17,129 bases of DNA from Cylindrotheca closterium (Eukaryota > Bacillariophyta > Bacillariophyceae > Bacillariales > Bacillariaceae), in the NCBI GenBank assembly GCA_933822405.4, contig CAKOGP040001815.1, positions 1 to 17,129 of the forward strand. Reading direction: 5' to 3'. The position numbers and the translations under genes were made by a program. The notes beneath the pieces are model-generated. The model searched no databases. It saw nothing but the letters and a program-made list of their open reading frames with translations, and was not told the origin of the DNA. Position 1 is the stretch's first letter. Each line of letters starts with the position of its first letter. This document shows positions 1 to 7,977 of the stretch, one piece after another.

Positions 1-2
1 TC

Positions 3-664
3 TTGAATACAACCCACTACAATGGAAAGAAGAATTTTAGTTTTGAAAAATTTGCGGCACGGGTTCTTGGTGCCTTTGAAGATTTGAAAAATTGTGGCGA
101 TGGCATGTCGGAACATGCCAAGGTAACCAAGTTCTTGAGCATGATCAAAGAAGGCCCGCAGAGTGCAGGATTGGACGCCTGTAAGACACTTGTCCGAGGA
201 AGTCAAGCATGTATGCAAAACCTGCGCACGGCTATCAACACTTTGCAGACTGAAGATACGGCCCAGCAAACTCATCGCTTAACAGCAATTAGCGGTACAA
301 GAGCCTTAGCTGCGGTCGACGGTGGAGGACGAAACTCCAATCGTGGACGTGGACTTGGTCGTGATTGTGATAATGGTGGTCGTGATTGTGGTGGTTGTAA
401 TTGTAATCGTAATCAACATGGACTGGTGGGGGTCGCGGACGAGGTGGTAGTCGCGACCACGATGGTACTGTATGGTCCGATGATGGTACGACCATCCTCA
501 ACAACGGTGGATACTCCCAAGACACTTGGAGTCGTTTCTCTGATCGTGATCGCCGTGTGGTCCTCCAAGCCCGTGAACATGCTAACAGTCGTCTTATGAG
601 TGAACGTGACATTGCAGAATTGAACACTTTGCGTGAACAAAATTGTGACCGCAGTTGCTTATGA
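3..664 (+). pseudogene. Ty1/copia gag (nucleocapsid-like) pseudogene, frameshifted
   Basis: The first frame (3-599) starts with an HYNG.KNFSFEKF block and continues with a helical region (AKVTKFLSMIKEG, then LDACKTLV). This is the usual start of gag in algal copia elements. From about residue 105 it becomes Gly/Arg/Asn/Cys-rich (GGGRNSNRGRG, then GRDCDNGGRDCGGCNCN), which would bind RNA. Near 425 the sensible reading moves from frame 3 to frame 2. There it reads GRGRGGSRDHDG, then a W-S-D-D..YSQDTWSRFS stretch and an Arg/Glu-rich helix up to TGA at 662-664. That second part resembles the usual C-terminal YS..W segment of these gags. The tail of the 198-residue frame after about residue 140 is therefore probably out of frame. 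No classic CX2CX4HX4C knuckle is present. Confidence 0.75.
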
Positions 665-688
665 AGATTGCAGTTGCTTATGAAGATC
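651..688 (+). repeat. 19-bp tandem duplication at the gag-pol junction
   Basis: GCAGTTGCTTATGAAGAT followed by T (651-669) is repeated directly at 670-688, where the last base is C. The unit is 19 bp, not a multiple of three, so the duplication changes the reading frame between gag and the integrase-containing frame. It looks like a slippage or repair duplication in a decaying copy. Confidence 0.9.
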
Positions 689-1740
689 GCAATCAATATT
701 CGCATTCCATTATTGATGAAAACTCGGGATTACATATCCTGATGGACTTCCTGAAGCCTATCAGCTTCTTTGCTTGTCGCAAACCTGCGCTGTCTGAACT
801 TGATGAATATGTCTCGGTGGAAATGACCAGTTCTGTCCCTTGGGAACTTTATGACCCGGAATCCTCTCACATCAAACAAAATCTACGACGTGAATATCAA
901 GGGGACATTGCCACTCAACAAATCTATTCTGTTGACCGCTCTGATCCCAACTACCGCTCTATTTGCCCACTCGCTCTTCCTATCGCTTTAGGGGACAGAG
1001 TTGAGGCGACCATCAATGGTGTTAAAACCAATGGCAAGAGCTATTTGGTCAAACCTGAACAACTTGCGCAAAGATGGCGAATCAGCCTTGAATGTGCCCG
1101 TCGCACTCTCAAGAAAAAAACTCAGCGTGCTTTGCGGGACTGGACTAAAGTCAAAGGCTCAAGACGATTTTGCCCCACTCAATTCCAACTTGAATATCCT
1201 AGGTTGCGTGCTGATATTTGGGCCGATATCAAACAAGGCCCCTGTGTTTCTGCTGAAGGAAATAAGTATGTTGCTGTCTATGCTGCTGCCTGTCAATGGG
1301 CCCGTGGCTACGCTTTGAAGAAAGAATCTGAAGTGAGCAACTCGCTCAAGGAACTATTTTGTGATATTGGCTTTCCAAGAGTTCTCCAACCTGATGATGC
1401 TCAATCGTTGACTGCTGGAGAATTTCGAAGAGTCGCAAATAAGGCCCAGGTTCCAATACATCCTAGCGAGCCCTACAATCCTGATCAGAACCTTGCTGAA
1501 GATTGTATTTGTGAAGCAACAAGAATGTATGTTCGTTTTATGACAAGAAGAGGGATCCCAAAAGCGTTTTGGGATTGATTCTTTATCTATTGTTTGGAAT
1601 TAAGAAGTCACATGGTTCTTGGTCACTCTCGACAAGGTGATGACTGTGGTGCCGGTTGGATCTCCGGTAATACGAAAGTTATCTCGCATCTTGCTGATTT
1701 TGGTATCTATGATTGGTGTTGGGCTTTGTCCCCAACACAC
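655..1740 (+). pseudogene. Ty1/copia integrase (rve core) with in-frame stop
   Basis: The open frame 655-1578 ends in the integrase. Residues 137-155 (LAQRWRISLECARRTLKKK) are a helix-turn-helix-like block that precedes the core in this copia lineage. The RNase H-fold core follows, with the catalytic triad visible as D191 (codon at 1225), D247 (1393) and E282 (1498), giving the D,D,35E-type spacing. Nearby are the conserved EGNKYVAVYA, TAGEFRRVANKA and EPYNPDQN blocks. TGA at 1576-1578 interrupts the same frame, which then carries on recognisably (CLELRSH, ISHLADFGIYDW) to about 1740 before shifting. The first ~100 residues are not recognised, and no protease active site is seen there. An intact protein would insert the cDNA into the host chromosome; this copy is broken. 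Confidence 0.85.
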
Positions 1741-2150
1741 TCAGTCAAGAGAATAAGCAATTGTGTTGTTCGCTTGGACCCAGCTTTAACATTGGCAGAT
1801 CTCTGTGTTTTGCATGTGCCACTTCTTGTGGAAAATTTTTACAGCGTTCAAGTGTGATTCCTCTCTCCAGAGAAGAGCGGGATAGCACAGATATCAAAGA
1901 ACTGAAAAAGCGTTTTACCGAAGACTTGCATAACTGTTTGAAAAACTCTGACCCCATCAAGATTGATGATTTACAGGATCCTTCGGGTGCTTATGGCACA
2001 CGAGTCCATGCTGATGATGGTTTTGTCATGGTAAAGAATAAGAAAGTTCCTCAAAGAACTACAAAAGGGTGGTATCTGTGTGCTCAAATTCATGGTGATA
2101 AGACAGAATGGATTGATTTGAAAACTGCAAACGAGCCTATCCAATTCAGG
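1740..2150 (+). pseudogene. Copia pol linker between integrase and RT
   Basis: The useful reading is frame 3, from roughly 1740 (LGPSFNIGRSLCFA, then RSSVIPLSREERDSTDIKELKKRF) to about 2140 (RTTKGWYLCAQIHGDKTEWIDL). In this copia lineage the integrase is followed by such a variable linker and then by a KTTKGWHLCVQWKDG-like segment just before the RT, so this piece is where it should be. A further change to frame 2 occurs near 2140-2150, where VAEYAVANK begins. The linker has no catalytic role of its own. Placement is by pattern and order only. Confidence 0.65.
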
Positions 2151-3075
2151 TGGCCGAATATGCTGTTGCTAACAAACTTGTGTCTGAGCCTGCTTTCTCT
2201 TGGTGGGTTCCTTATACTTTGAAGAAGCGTGATAGAATTCTAAAGGCTGTGAAAAGAAGAGCCTTAACTCGCAAGACTGAGAAATTTGGTTTAGAATTGC
2301 CTGGTACTGGTCCAAAAGGCGTGAGACGTGCCTGCAAGATTGATGCCAACACTGGTAGCAATCATTGGGGAAATGCTATTGAAAAGGAAGTTAAAACTAT
2401 GTTGCCTGCTTTAAGAATCTTGGGACCAAATGAACCTGTTCCCCCTGGATATACTTGTATTGACTTGATGACTGTCTTTGATGTCAAGATGGACCTTACA
2501 CAAAAGGCCCGGATATGTGCTTGAGGGGACCAAACTGATCCTCCTCTTTTGGTAACGTATGCCAGTGGTGTCACTCGTGAGAGTATTTGTATTGGATTCT
2601 TGCGTGCTTTGTTAAATGGTTTGGATATCTTGTCTGCTGACATTGCTGGAGCGTATTTGAACGCGCCTTGTGCTGAGAAGATTTACGCCGTACTTGGACC
2701 CGAGTTCGGAGACCTTGAGGGTCGCACTGCTGCTGTGGAGAACGCACTCTATGGTGATATGGATGTTTGGAGAAAACCCGCCTTGAAGACAAACAGCGAA
2801 AAATATTACAAATATATATTTGTTTACACCGATGACCTTATGGCTGTTTCTGAAAATCCTCGTTCTATATTGGAGAAGCTTGGAACACATTACATGCTCA
2901 AACCTGATTCAATTGCAGAGCCTACAACATTCCTTGGTGCAACAATTTCAAAACGTTTGGTTGACCCAAGTGATTCTCAAAAATGCTGGACGATTGGTTC
3001 GACTAACTATTTGCTTGAAATGTTACGTGTCGTTAAGTATCAAATCTCACATCAAAAATACAACTTGAATTTGAA
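2150..3075 (+). pseudogene. Ty1/copia reverse transcriptase with internal deletion and nonsense codon
   Basis: Frame 2 reads EPAFSWWVPYTLKKRDRI, VFDVKMDLTQKAR, then TGA at 2522-2524. It resumes at once in the same frame with TYASGVTRES, the motif A region DIAGAYLNAP (Asp codon at 2639), AEKIYAVLGPEFG and NALYG. At about 2753-2756 it jumps from ALYG straight to DMDVWRKP. The usual GLKSSGA-type motif B block, some 25-30 residues by memory of the family, is missing. Motif C is YTDD (2825-2836) rather than the commoner YVDD. Readable RT sequence continues through FLGATISKR to about 3070, where the frame shifts again. The missing motif B alone would inactivate the polymerase. Confidence 0.85.
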
Positions 3076-3435
3076 AAGAAACGTGTCTGCTGCCTTAAGC
3101 CTGAGCTTGACAACACTGATTTTGTTGACGCAGAGACACACACACTGTATATGCAACTGATTGGAATATTACGGTGGTTGGTTGAGCTTGGAAGAATGAA
3201 CGTTTGTGCTGAAGTCTCAATGATGTCTTCGTACAATGTCATGCCTTGTGTTGGACACTTTCATGCAGTATTACACCTTTTTGGTTATCTTGAAACACAT
3301 CCAAGCCGCAAGATTGTCATGGATTCCGCATATATGGCTCTGACCGACATACCAAAATCTGAATGGCATGAATTCTATCCATGGACAAAGAAGTACTGCC
3401 TCCTGATATGCCAGAAGCCCTTGGACGAGCAGTAA
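3075..3435 (+). pseudogene. Ty1/copia RT connection region
   Basis: Frame 1 reads ETHTLYMQLIGILRWLVELGRMNVCAEVSMMSS, then GHFHAVLHLFGYLETHPSRKIVMD. This is the well-known copia block (Y..LIG.LRW..ELGR.DI..EVS.....P..GH...V..++.YL) between polymerase and RNase H. After SEWHEFYPW (about 3384) the frame is lost; frame 3 takes over with DKEVLPPDMPEALGRAVK. So there is one frameshift at each end of this segment. No separate enzymatic function is expected. Confidence 0.8.
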
Positions 3436-3971
3436 AGATTGTGATGTTTGATGATGCCTCACATGCTTCCAATCTTGTTACACGTCAATCCAGAACAGGT
3501 GTTCTTATCCTCTTAAATCATGCACCGATCGTTTGGTATTCAAAGTAGCAAAATGCTGTCAAAACAAGTTCTTTTGGAAGTGAATTTGCTGCGTTGAAGA
3601 CTGGTGTTGAATTGGTTGAAGGTCTAGTATACAAATTGCAAATGATGGGCGTACCGATTGATGGCCATTGCCATGCTCTTGTTGATAACAACTCTGTTGT
3701 GATGAACGCAAGTCGCCCAGAGTCTGTCTTGAAAAAGAAAAGCAATTCTGTTGCTTATCATTATGTTCGTTCAAAATGTGCAAGTGATCTTATTCGGGTT
3801 GCTTGGGAAGGAACCAAAACAAATCTTGCCGATATGTTGACAAAGATTCATACTGGTAGAGAATGTGCTCGTCTGGTGGGATTTATTATGTATGAAGAAG
3901 ACAAAATTCCGAGAGTGGTACAATCTGCGATCAAAGCTCTGAATGTGCTTTTTGGTCTGCCTCCACACTAA
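3384..3971 (+). pseudogene. Ty1/copia RNase H domain with one amber codon
   Basis: Frame 3 runs from 3384 to the TAA ending at 3971 with a single TAG at 3546-3548, in the APIVWYSK.QNAVKTSS block. Candidate catalytic acids are all visible: Asp in MFDDASHAS (codons 3450/3453), Glu in SSFGSEFAALK, Asp in LVDNNSVV and Asp in TNLADMLTK. The ESVLKKKSNSVAYHYVR motif is the standard copia block between the last two acids. RNase H would remove the RNA strand during cDNA synthesis. This is the best preserved part of the element, and the stop is one base change away from a sense codon. The frame ends about 135 bp before the putative polypurine tract. Confidence 0.85.
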
Positions 3972-4105
3972 AGCCGATGAATCGCCTTTGCTTTCAGTGG
4001 GCATGGTCATCCTTGGACTGTGTCGGCTTGGGCGTCCTCCACAAGAGGTACACTGCATTTTATGTTATTGTTACAATGTTTCTTGATTCATGTATCAAGT
4101 CAACA

Positions 4106-4116
4106 TTGAGGGGACC
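4106..4116 (+). other. Possible polypurine tract / start of 3' LTR
   Basis: TTGAGGGGACC lies about 135 bp beyond the RNase H stop, where a plus-strand priming purine tract would be expected. The sequence that follows (ATTATTTTGGGAAG) does not begin with the usual TG, and no second LTR copy is in the window to compare it with. The LTR boundary cannot be fixed. The 6-bp inverted repeat CTTGAT/ATCAAG just before it (4082-4099) may belong to the same region. Confidence 0.25.
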
Positions 4117-4283
4117 ATTATTTTGGGAAGTACTTGGTCTGTCCTCCGTACGTGTAGTTTTGTAGTCTGAAAGGATCTTGTAGTCACAAGTTTTCCTTGT
4201 CTATATTTCGTCCAGTAATTGATCTGTTTTGGCTGACTAGCAGCGCATTTTAACACTTTTCTTGATTATCCTCTGGCATTTCC

Positions 4284-4484
4284 TCATCTAATCTTGAATT
4301 GGCAAAGTGGCGGACATGACTTCAGAAAAAGTCCAACTTGCTTAGCCCATCCATGAAATATTTGTGATGGGAATTCCCTGGAAAACAAGAGCCCATTCAT
4401 CTCCAAACGCCTGGCCATCAGACCCAAGTAAAGTGCAATGGCAAATATTGGACATGCTCCTGGTTGTTGCGGATTGGTCTCCAT
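4284..4484 (-). pseudogene. Fragment resembling a Crypton-type tyrosine recombinase
   Basis: On the minus strand a 66-residue frame reads METNPQQPGACPIFAIALYL, then LGLMARRLEMNGLLF and FPSQIFHGW. Tyrosine recombinases of the Crypton type in diatoms and oomycetes carry a NP..P..CPI.AL.IYL....G.LF block in the middle of the catalytic region, and this fragment fits that spacing. Neither the catalytic Tyr nor the flanking Arg/His box is present. The frame ends at a stop on the left, and nothing recognisable continues in the other frames. If correct, it is a small relic of a DNA transposon unrelated to the retroelements around it. The match is from memory and short, so it could be chance. Confidence 0.35.
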
Positions 4485-4500
4485 AGAAATCCAAATAGGT

Positions 4501-4557
4501 CATTTTTTAAAGACGTCGCAATCTAACGCCGATTAGACGGTTCGACGCGCATTTTTT
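4501..4557. repeat. Imperfect palindrome flanked by CATTTTTT direct repeats
   Basis: CATTTTTT occurs at 4501-4508 and again at 4550-4557. Between them, CGTCG (4514-4518) pairs with CGACG (4543-4547) and TCTAA (4522-4526) with TTAGA (4533-4537), giving an imperfect hairpin. The arrangement resembles a tiny inverted-repeat insertion with a duplicated target, but T-rich octamers are common in AT-rich DNA. Confidence 0.4.
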
Positions 4558-4868
4558 CTAGGATTTTAGCCCTACGCTCGAAACCGGTTTGCGACAATTT
4601 TTGATCTAGTGACGACGAATTTACTGATTCGCATCACCATTCACGATGGGAAGATGATTGACAGCGAAAAGGAAGCTAAAGAAGGTAGCTACGCCGTCTG
4701 CAACACCTGCATCATCTACAATACGTGTACCACCAGATCGATTGGTTTTCATTAGCGCAGTCATGCAAGGTCAAGGTCACAGAAGTGGGGTGATAGTTAT
4801 CGAGAAAATGAAACAATCTACTACAGAAGAGGCTGGAAACGGCACGACGAAAGAGTGACAATTGAAGA

Positions 4869-4896
4869 TTCCCCTTCCCTTCCCTTCCTTTTCCCC
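4869..4896 (+). repeat. Pyrimidine microsatellite, (TTCCC)n-like
   Basis: A 28-base uninterrupted pyrimidine run made of imperfect CCCTT units. Simple-sequence repeat; it could adopt an H-DNA-like structure, but no function is indicated. Confidence 0.85.
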
Positions 4897-6044
4897 AAGG
4901 TCTAAGATCTGTTGATTGTTATGTTGGAGAGCTACTATGGTGTCCGTGTTGCGGCGGCAGTTGCTGAAGAATGGCGAAGACTGCCACTGTGGAGAGAGTG
5001 GAATGAATTAAGGAAGACGAATAGCTGTAGGTAATATAGTATAGGCTTGGATATAGGTAATAGGCCAGCTTTGTTACATACTCCCTCAGTATTGTAGTAT
5101 CGGCACATGGTATTGTTGACAAAGGTGATGTCTCGAGTCGCTTGGTAGAATTTGCGCGCGAACCCGATATTTTCCGTACGTCATCTGTTTCCGAACCCAT
5201 CGCGCACCTCTCTGCGCTTGCCCATTGAGAAATCTTCAATCACATCAATTTTCCCTTTCATCGCCAATGGTGAGCCCGAGGCCAAGGAAAGCATCACCCT
5301 CTAGAGGAAAACTCGTGGATCGCGGACATTCTCTGCATGGTGACCGTATCTATATTGTTTGTATGAAGCGATATGGATGCATTTGCCCCTTTCACCTCTG
5401 AAATCACTGCTAAAGAACCTCAACAAGGTACGAAAACTACTTTTAGAGAGGTTTCGGGACGTCTACAAAGTCCCAAGGCAACATAGAAATGTTCTGCGGA
5501 AGTTGCTTATCTTATTATACTAACGGTAATGATACCATTTTATATTCTCTATCTGGGTTCCTACAGGACAATTTTCAACGGAGACCATTGAGCTGCAAAT
5601 TTGTCGGTCTCAATAAAATTGCACAGCCTGGACCCCATGAGTAGAGAAAGTGGAATCAGAGGTTGTGGCAACCATAGTTGATATATATGTTACGTCGGGA
5701 GCGGCAGTAATTACGTTGAACATCTTTTCTGGGCCTCAATCACACAATAATCCACCATGATTGGTTCCGTTGGTTGCTTGGACTGGACGGATAGGTGTCA
5801 AGAAGACGTATTTGCCGAGTGCAACTCATATCTACCGTCACCATCAAAACAATACCTACACGGAGACTCGTTTGCAGTGTCGAACTACCAAAATTGACGA
5901 TTTGGAGCACATCAAGGTGCCATGGTGCAATTGTTCCACTAGTTTGGACAAGCCAGTGTGGATGCCCAGAGAAGTAAAAAGTGAAGCACATGTTGTGACA
6001 AGCGTATTTGATAGATAGACTATGGCTGGAGCGGCCATTCATAC

Positions 6045-6059
6045 TTAGGGTTAGGGTTA
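6045..6059 (+). repeat. Interstitial telomere-like tract, TTAGGG x 2.5
   Basis: TTAGGGTTAGGGTTA, two and a half exact copies of the TTAGGG repeat that diatoms and many other eukaryotes use at telomeres. It is short and isolated, so it is either a tiny interstitial telomeric insertion at a repaired break or chance. Confidence 0.6.
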
Positions 6060-6242
6060 TTTGCCTCAGTTACACTACAATCTACCCTGTTTCGTTTGAC
6101 TGGTTCTGTTGGGCTACCAAAACTGGTCGGCAGAAAGTCAAGAGACCAACGCCTCCCATTCAACATGTGCTGGAAAGCTCGGCAGTAATCCTACCTACTT
6201 GGGGATCCATTCGGTTGTGTTTTGTTATGAATACTTGTTGAG

Positions 6243-6290
6243 ATATTGGAATTCCAGTATTTGGTGCTGTCTGTTCCCCTTTCAGACAGC
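6243..6290. repeat. Two adjacent inverted repeats
   Basis: ATATTGGAATTCCAGTAT (6243-6260) is an 18-bp palindrome with one mismatched pair, centred on TGGAATTCCA. Six bases later GCTGTCTG (6266-6273) and CAGACAGC (6283-6290) form a perfect 8-bp stem around a 9-base pyrimidine loop. Confidence 0.7.
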
Positions 6291-6980
6291 CAACCATTCA
6301 ACAATACACCAGAGCCTCCCTTGGATGCCTATTGTTCAAATTTTCTGGTACCCAGGCAATGGTTCCGCCTAGATTGAGAATCATGCCGCCCAAACAGGGT
6401 CAGAAATCATGGAAATCTGGTCCAAAAAGCCACTTTGGTGGTGGTGTGGGCCGGATTTCCTAAAAATGCCTTGTTCTAACACATATTTGTCTTCCATGGG
6501 TATGCATGAGAAGATTGGTGGCTTTGGAGTGGACATTTTCTAGGTAAAAGTGATTGAATAGCATTCACACTGCTTTGGGGATCAATCCAGGTTCATGAAA
6601 CAATGTGGCTGGAAACCTTCTCAGCAGCCGAGTCGATACCCTGACACGATGGCACCAAGTTCAAAGTTGGTCAAAATATATATAGTAATCGAATTTGGGT
6701 GGTGGTTTGGAGGGCTATGGCGGAAAATATAATCTAGGATAGCATAATTTTTTTCTCTCTTTCTTACTTTTCAATTGACTTTGTGGAATGGCCTGAAATA
6801 AGATCGATATACACAAAGATCTCTAATTCAGAGTGGACCCAATCCTAGCAATTATATATACTTATAATATCGCATTGAAATTTATCTAAGAATGTAATCG
6901 CAACAAGGTCGTATGGTACGGGATCAGCCTCTGGCCTCTTGAGTTTTTTTGGCAATCACACGAGTCAATATCAAGTCAAT

Positions 6981-7018
6981 TGAGTCAATTTGACTAACGG
7001 CTGTTTTTTTAGCCGTTA
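6981..7018. repeat. AGTCAA repeat cluster and perfect T-loop hairpin
   Basis: AGTCAAT occurs three times (6963, 6974, 6983). The third copy is inside AGTCAA-T-TTGACT (6983-6995), an inverted repeat that contains TGAGTCA, the consensus bZIP/AP-1 core. Directly after it, TAACGGCT (6995-7002) and AGCCGTTA (7011-7018) form a perfect 8-bp stem with loop GTTTTTTT. It may be regulatory DNA or the end of a small inverted-repeat element; no neighbouring gene start fixes its role. Confidence 0.55.
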
Positions 7019-7394
7019 CCAGAAAGTTGTTTTTTGCAGTGGAGCCCCTATAACACCTCCTATGAACTTGGGATTTTTTACAAGGGATGGGCAAAGTATT
7101 CTCTAGCGCTTTTAAAAGGTTTTAGGTCCGTAGGTGTCTTTTGAAATTTTTGCTTTGTCCCAAGAATTCCAAATTCCACCCGAATTTTGGGGGGTATTTC
7201 GTGGATTGGGGTCTTATGGTAAAGTGGGGCTGGCATGTTGTTGCTGCTTGCTGCTTGACAACAACTGCTTTGACACGGCTTACGATTTTGGGTGCAAAAT
7301 GGTGAAAATAGGTGGAAGCCACTTCTCAAAATCAGCAGTTTGACGATACCAATACCAATTGCTCTATTCTGATTTTCCCTATTCCCAAATAGGT

Positions 7395-7518
7395 GGACAC
7401 TTGTCCGGCAAAAGGTTTCAAATTTGCATTCGACTAGTGCCTACCTACCCTAGTTCATTTTGGTGGGGATGTGGCCCCAAAAATCCTGAAGTGATCCAAA
7501 AATTCGGACAATTGTCCG
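7395..7518. promoter_or_regulatory. Two near-identical 13-bp palindromic sites, GGACAMTTGTCCG
   Basis: GGACACTTGTCCG (7395-7407) and GGACAATTGTCCG (7506-7518) differ at one base and are 111 bp apart. The second extends to a perfect 14-bp palindrome starting at 7505. The half-site GGACA/TGTCC is what a dimeric DNA-binding protein would see. A degenerate third site (ACGTCCGCC) follows near 7545. The repetition is directly visible; the regulatory role is inference. Confidence 0.35.
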
Positions 7519-7977
7519 CCCATTTACTTAAGGAGTCCAACAAAACGTCCGCCATTTGTCTGAGAATAAACCATTTTCAAGTCTGTGGTTAGTTAAAGTG
7601 TCCCCACAGTCGCTACGGTCAAGACTATTCCAATTCAAAATTTGATTGGGTCCACCATGCATCCTTGGTCAGGATGAACAAATTTTTCTGAGCTTGGACT
7701 GACATGGGTACTAAGTGATTGACTTGAACTACTAGGCTTGTAGCGCTTGGCTGCTTGCATAGATTCTGCCATGTCATCATCCACCAGTGGAACGACAGGT
7801 GCTGCACAACAAGGCAATGGCAACTGTTGGGCAACACATCCTCATCCATGATGTTCATGAACGTCTTGATACGCTTTAACAGCATCACATGGTCTTCCTT
7901 GAGGTCCAACCAATCAGTTTCACTGCTTAACTTATCTCTCATTCAAGCATTGGTATCTTGCTGGACGAGCATCGTAT

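Larger units (their letters stand above)
1..4116 (+). mobile_element. Degenerate Ty1/copia LTR retrotransposon, 5' part outside window
   Basis: Pieces of gag, integrase, reverse transcriptase and RNase H lie in that order on the plus strand. Integrase before RT is the order that defines Ty1/copia (Pseudoviridae-type) elements. The pieces sit in all three frames and are joined only if several frameshifts (near 425, 660, 1740, 2145, 3070, 3384) and in-frame stops (TGA 1576, TGA 2522, TAG 3546) are allowed for. I see no protease D[ST]G motif and no CCHC zinc knuckle. The 5' LTR, primer-binding site and gag start would be left of the window. The right end is set tentatively at a purine tract near 4106-4116. 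The gag and integrase patterns match the copia lineage common in diatoms, as I remember it. The element cannot be autonomous as read. Confidence 0.88.
4200..7977. other. Mostly non-coding, AT-rich interval between copia and the unknown ORFs
   Basis: No gene is supportable here beyond the recombinase-like scrap at 4284-4484. Open frames are short (at most about 106 codons), lie on both strands and match nothing I recognise. Two short ATG frames with reasonable start contexts exist at 5267-5401 (44 codons) and 5373-5486 (37 codons, MDAFAPFTSEIT...). They could be first exons but have no other support. Minus-strand frames at 7625-7942 look mildly protein-like (LKEDHVMLLKRIKTFM, then in another frame MAESMQAAKRYKPSSSSQ) and might be a frameshifted relic. 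The interval also holds a pyrimidine microsatellite, a telomere-like tract and several palindromes, each listed separately. 6380-6980 shows nothing beyond AT-rich sequence. Confidence 0.6.

Noticed and set aside
289..705. Minus-strand frame opposite gag rich in His, Asn, Tyr and Asp
   Set aside because: It is the antisense of a GGT/GTGAT microsatellite-like stretch; the composition is an artefact of the repeat.
4514..4548. tRNA-like B-box (GGTTCGAC) in the palindrome
   Set aside because: No A box at the right distance and no cloverleaf can be folded; GGTTCGA alone is not enough.
5267..5486. Two short ATG frames (44 and 37 codons) as a small gene or first exon
   Set aside because: Start contexts are acceptable and a GTACG donor-like site follows, but no downstream exon, motif or codon signal supports a gene. 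Mentioned in the interval entry only.
5740..6042. 100-codon minus-strand and 85-codon plus-strand frames
   Set aside because: Both are open over the same bases, neither has a recognisable motif, and frames of this length are expected by chance in non-coding DNA.
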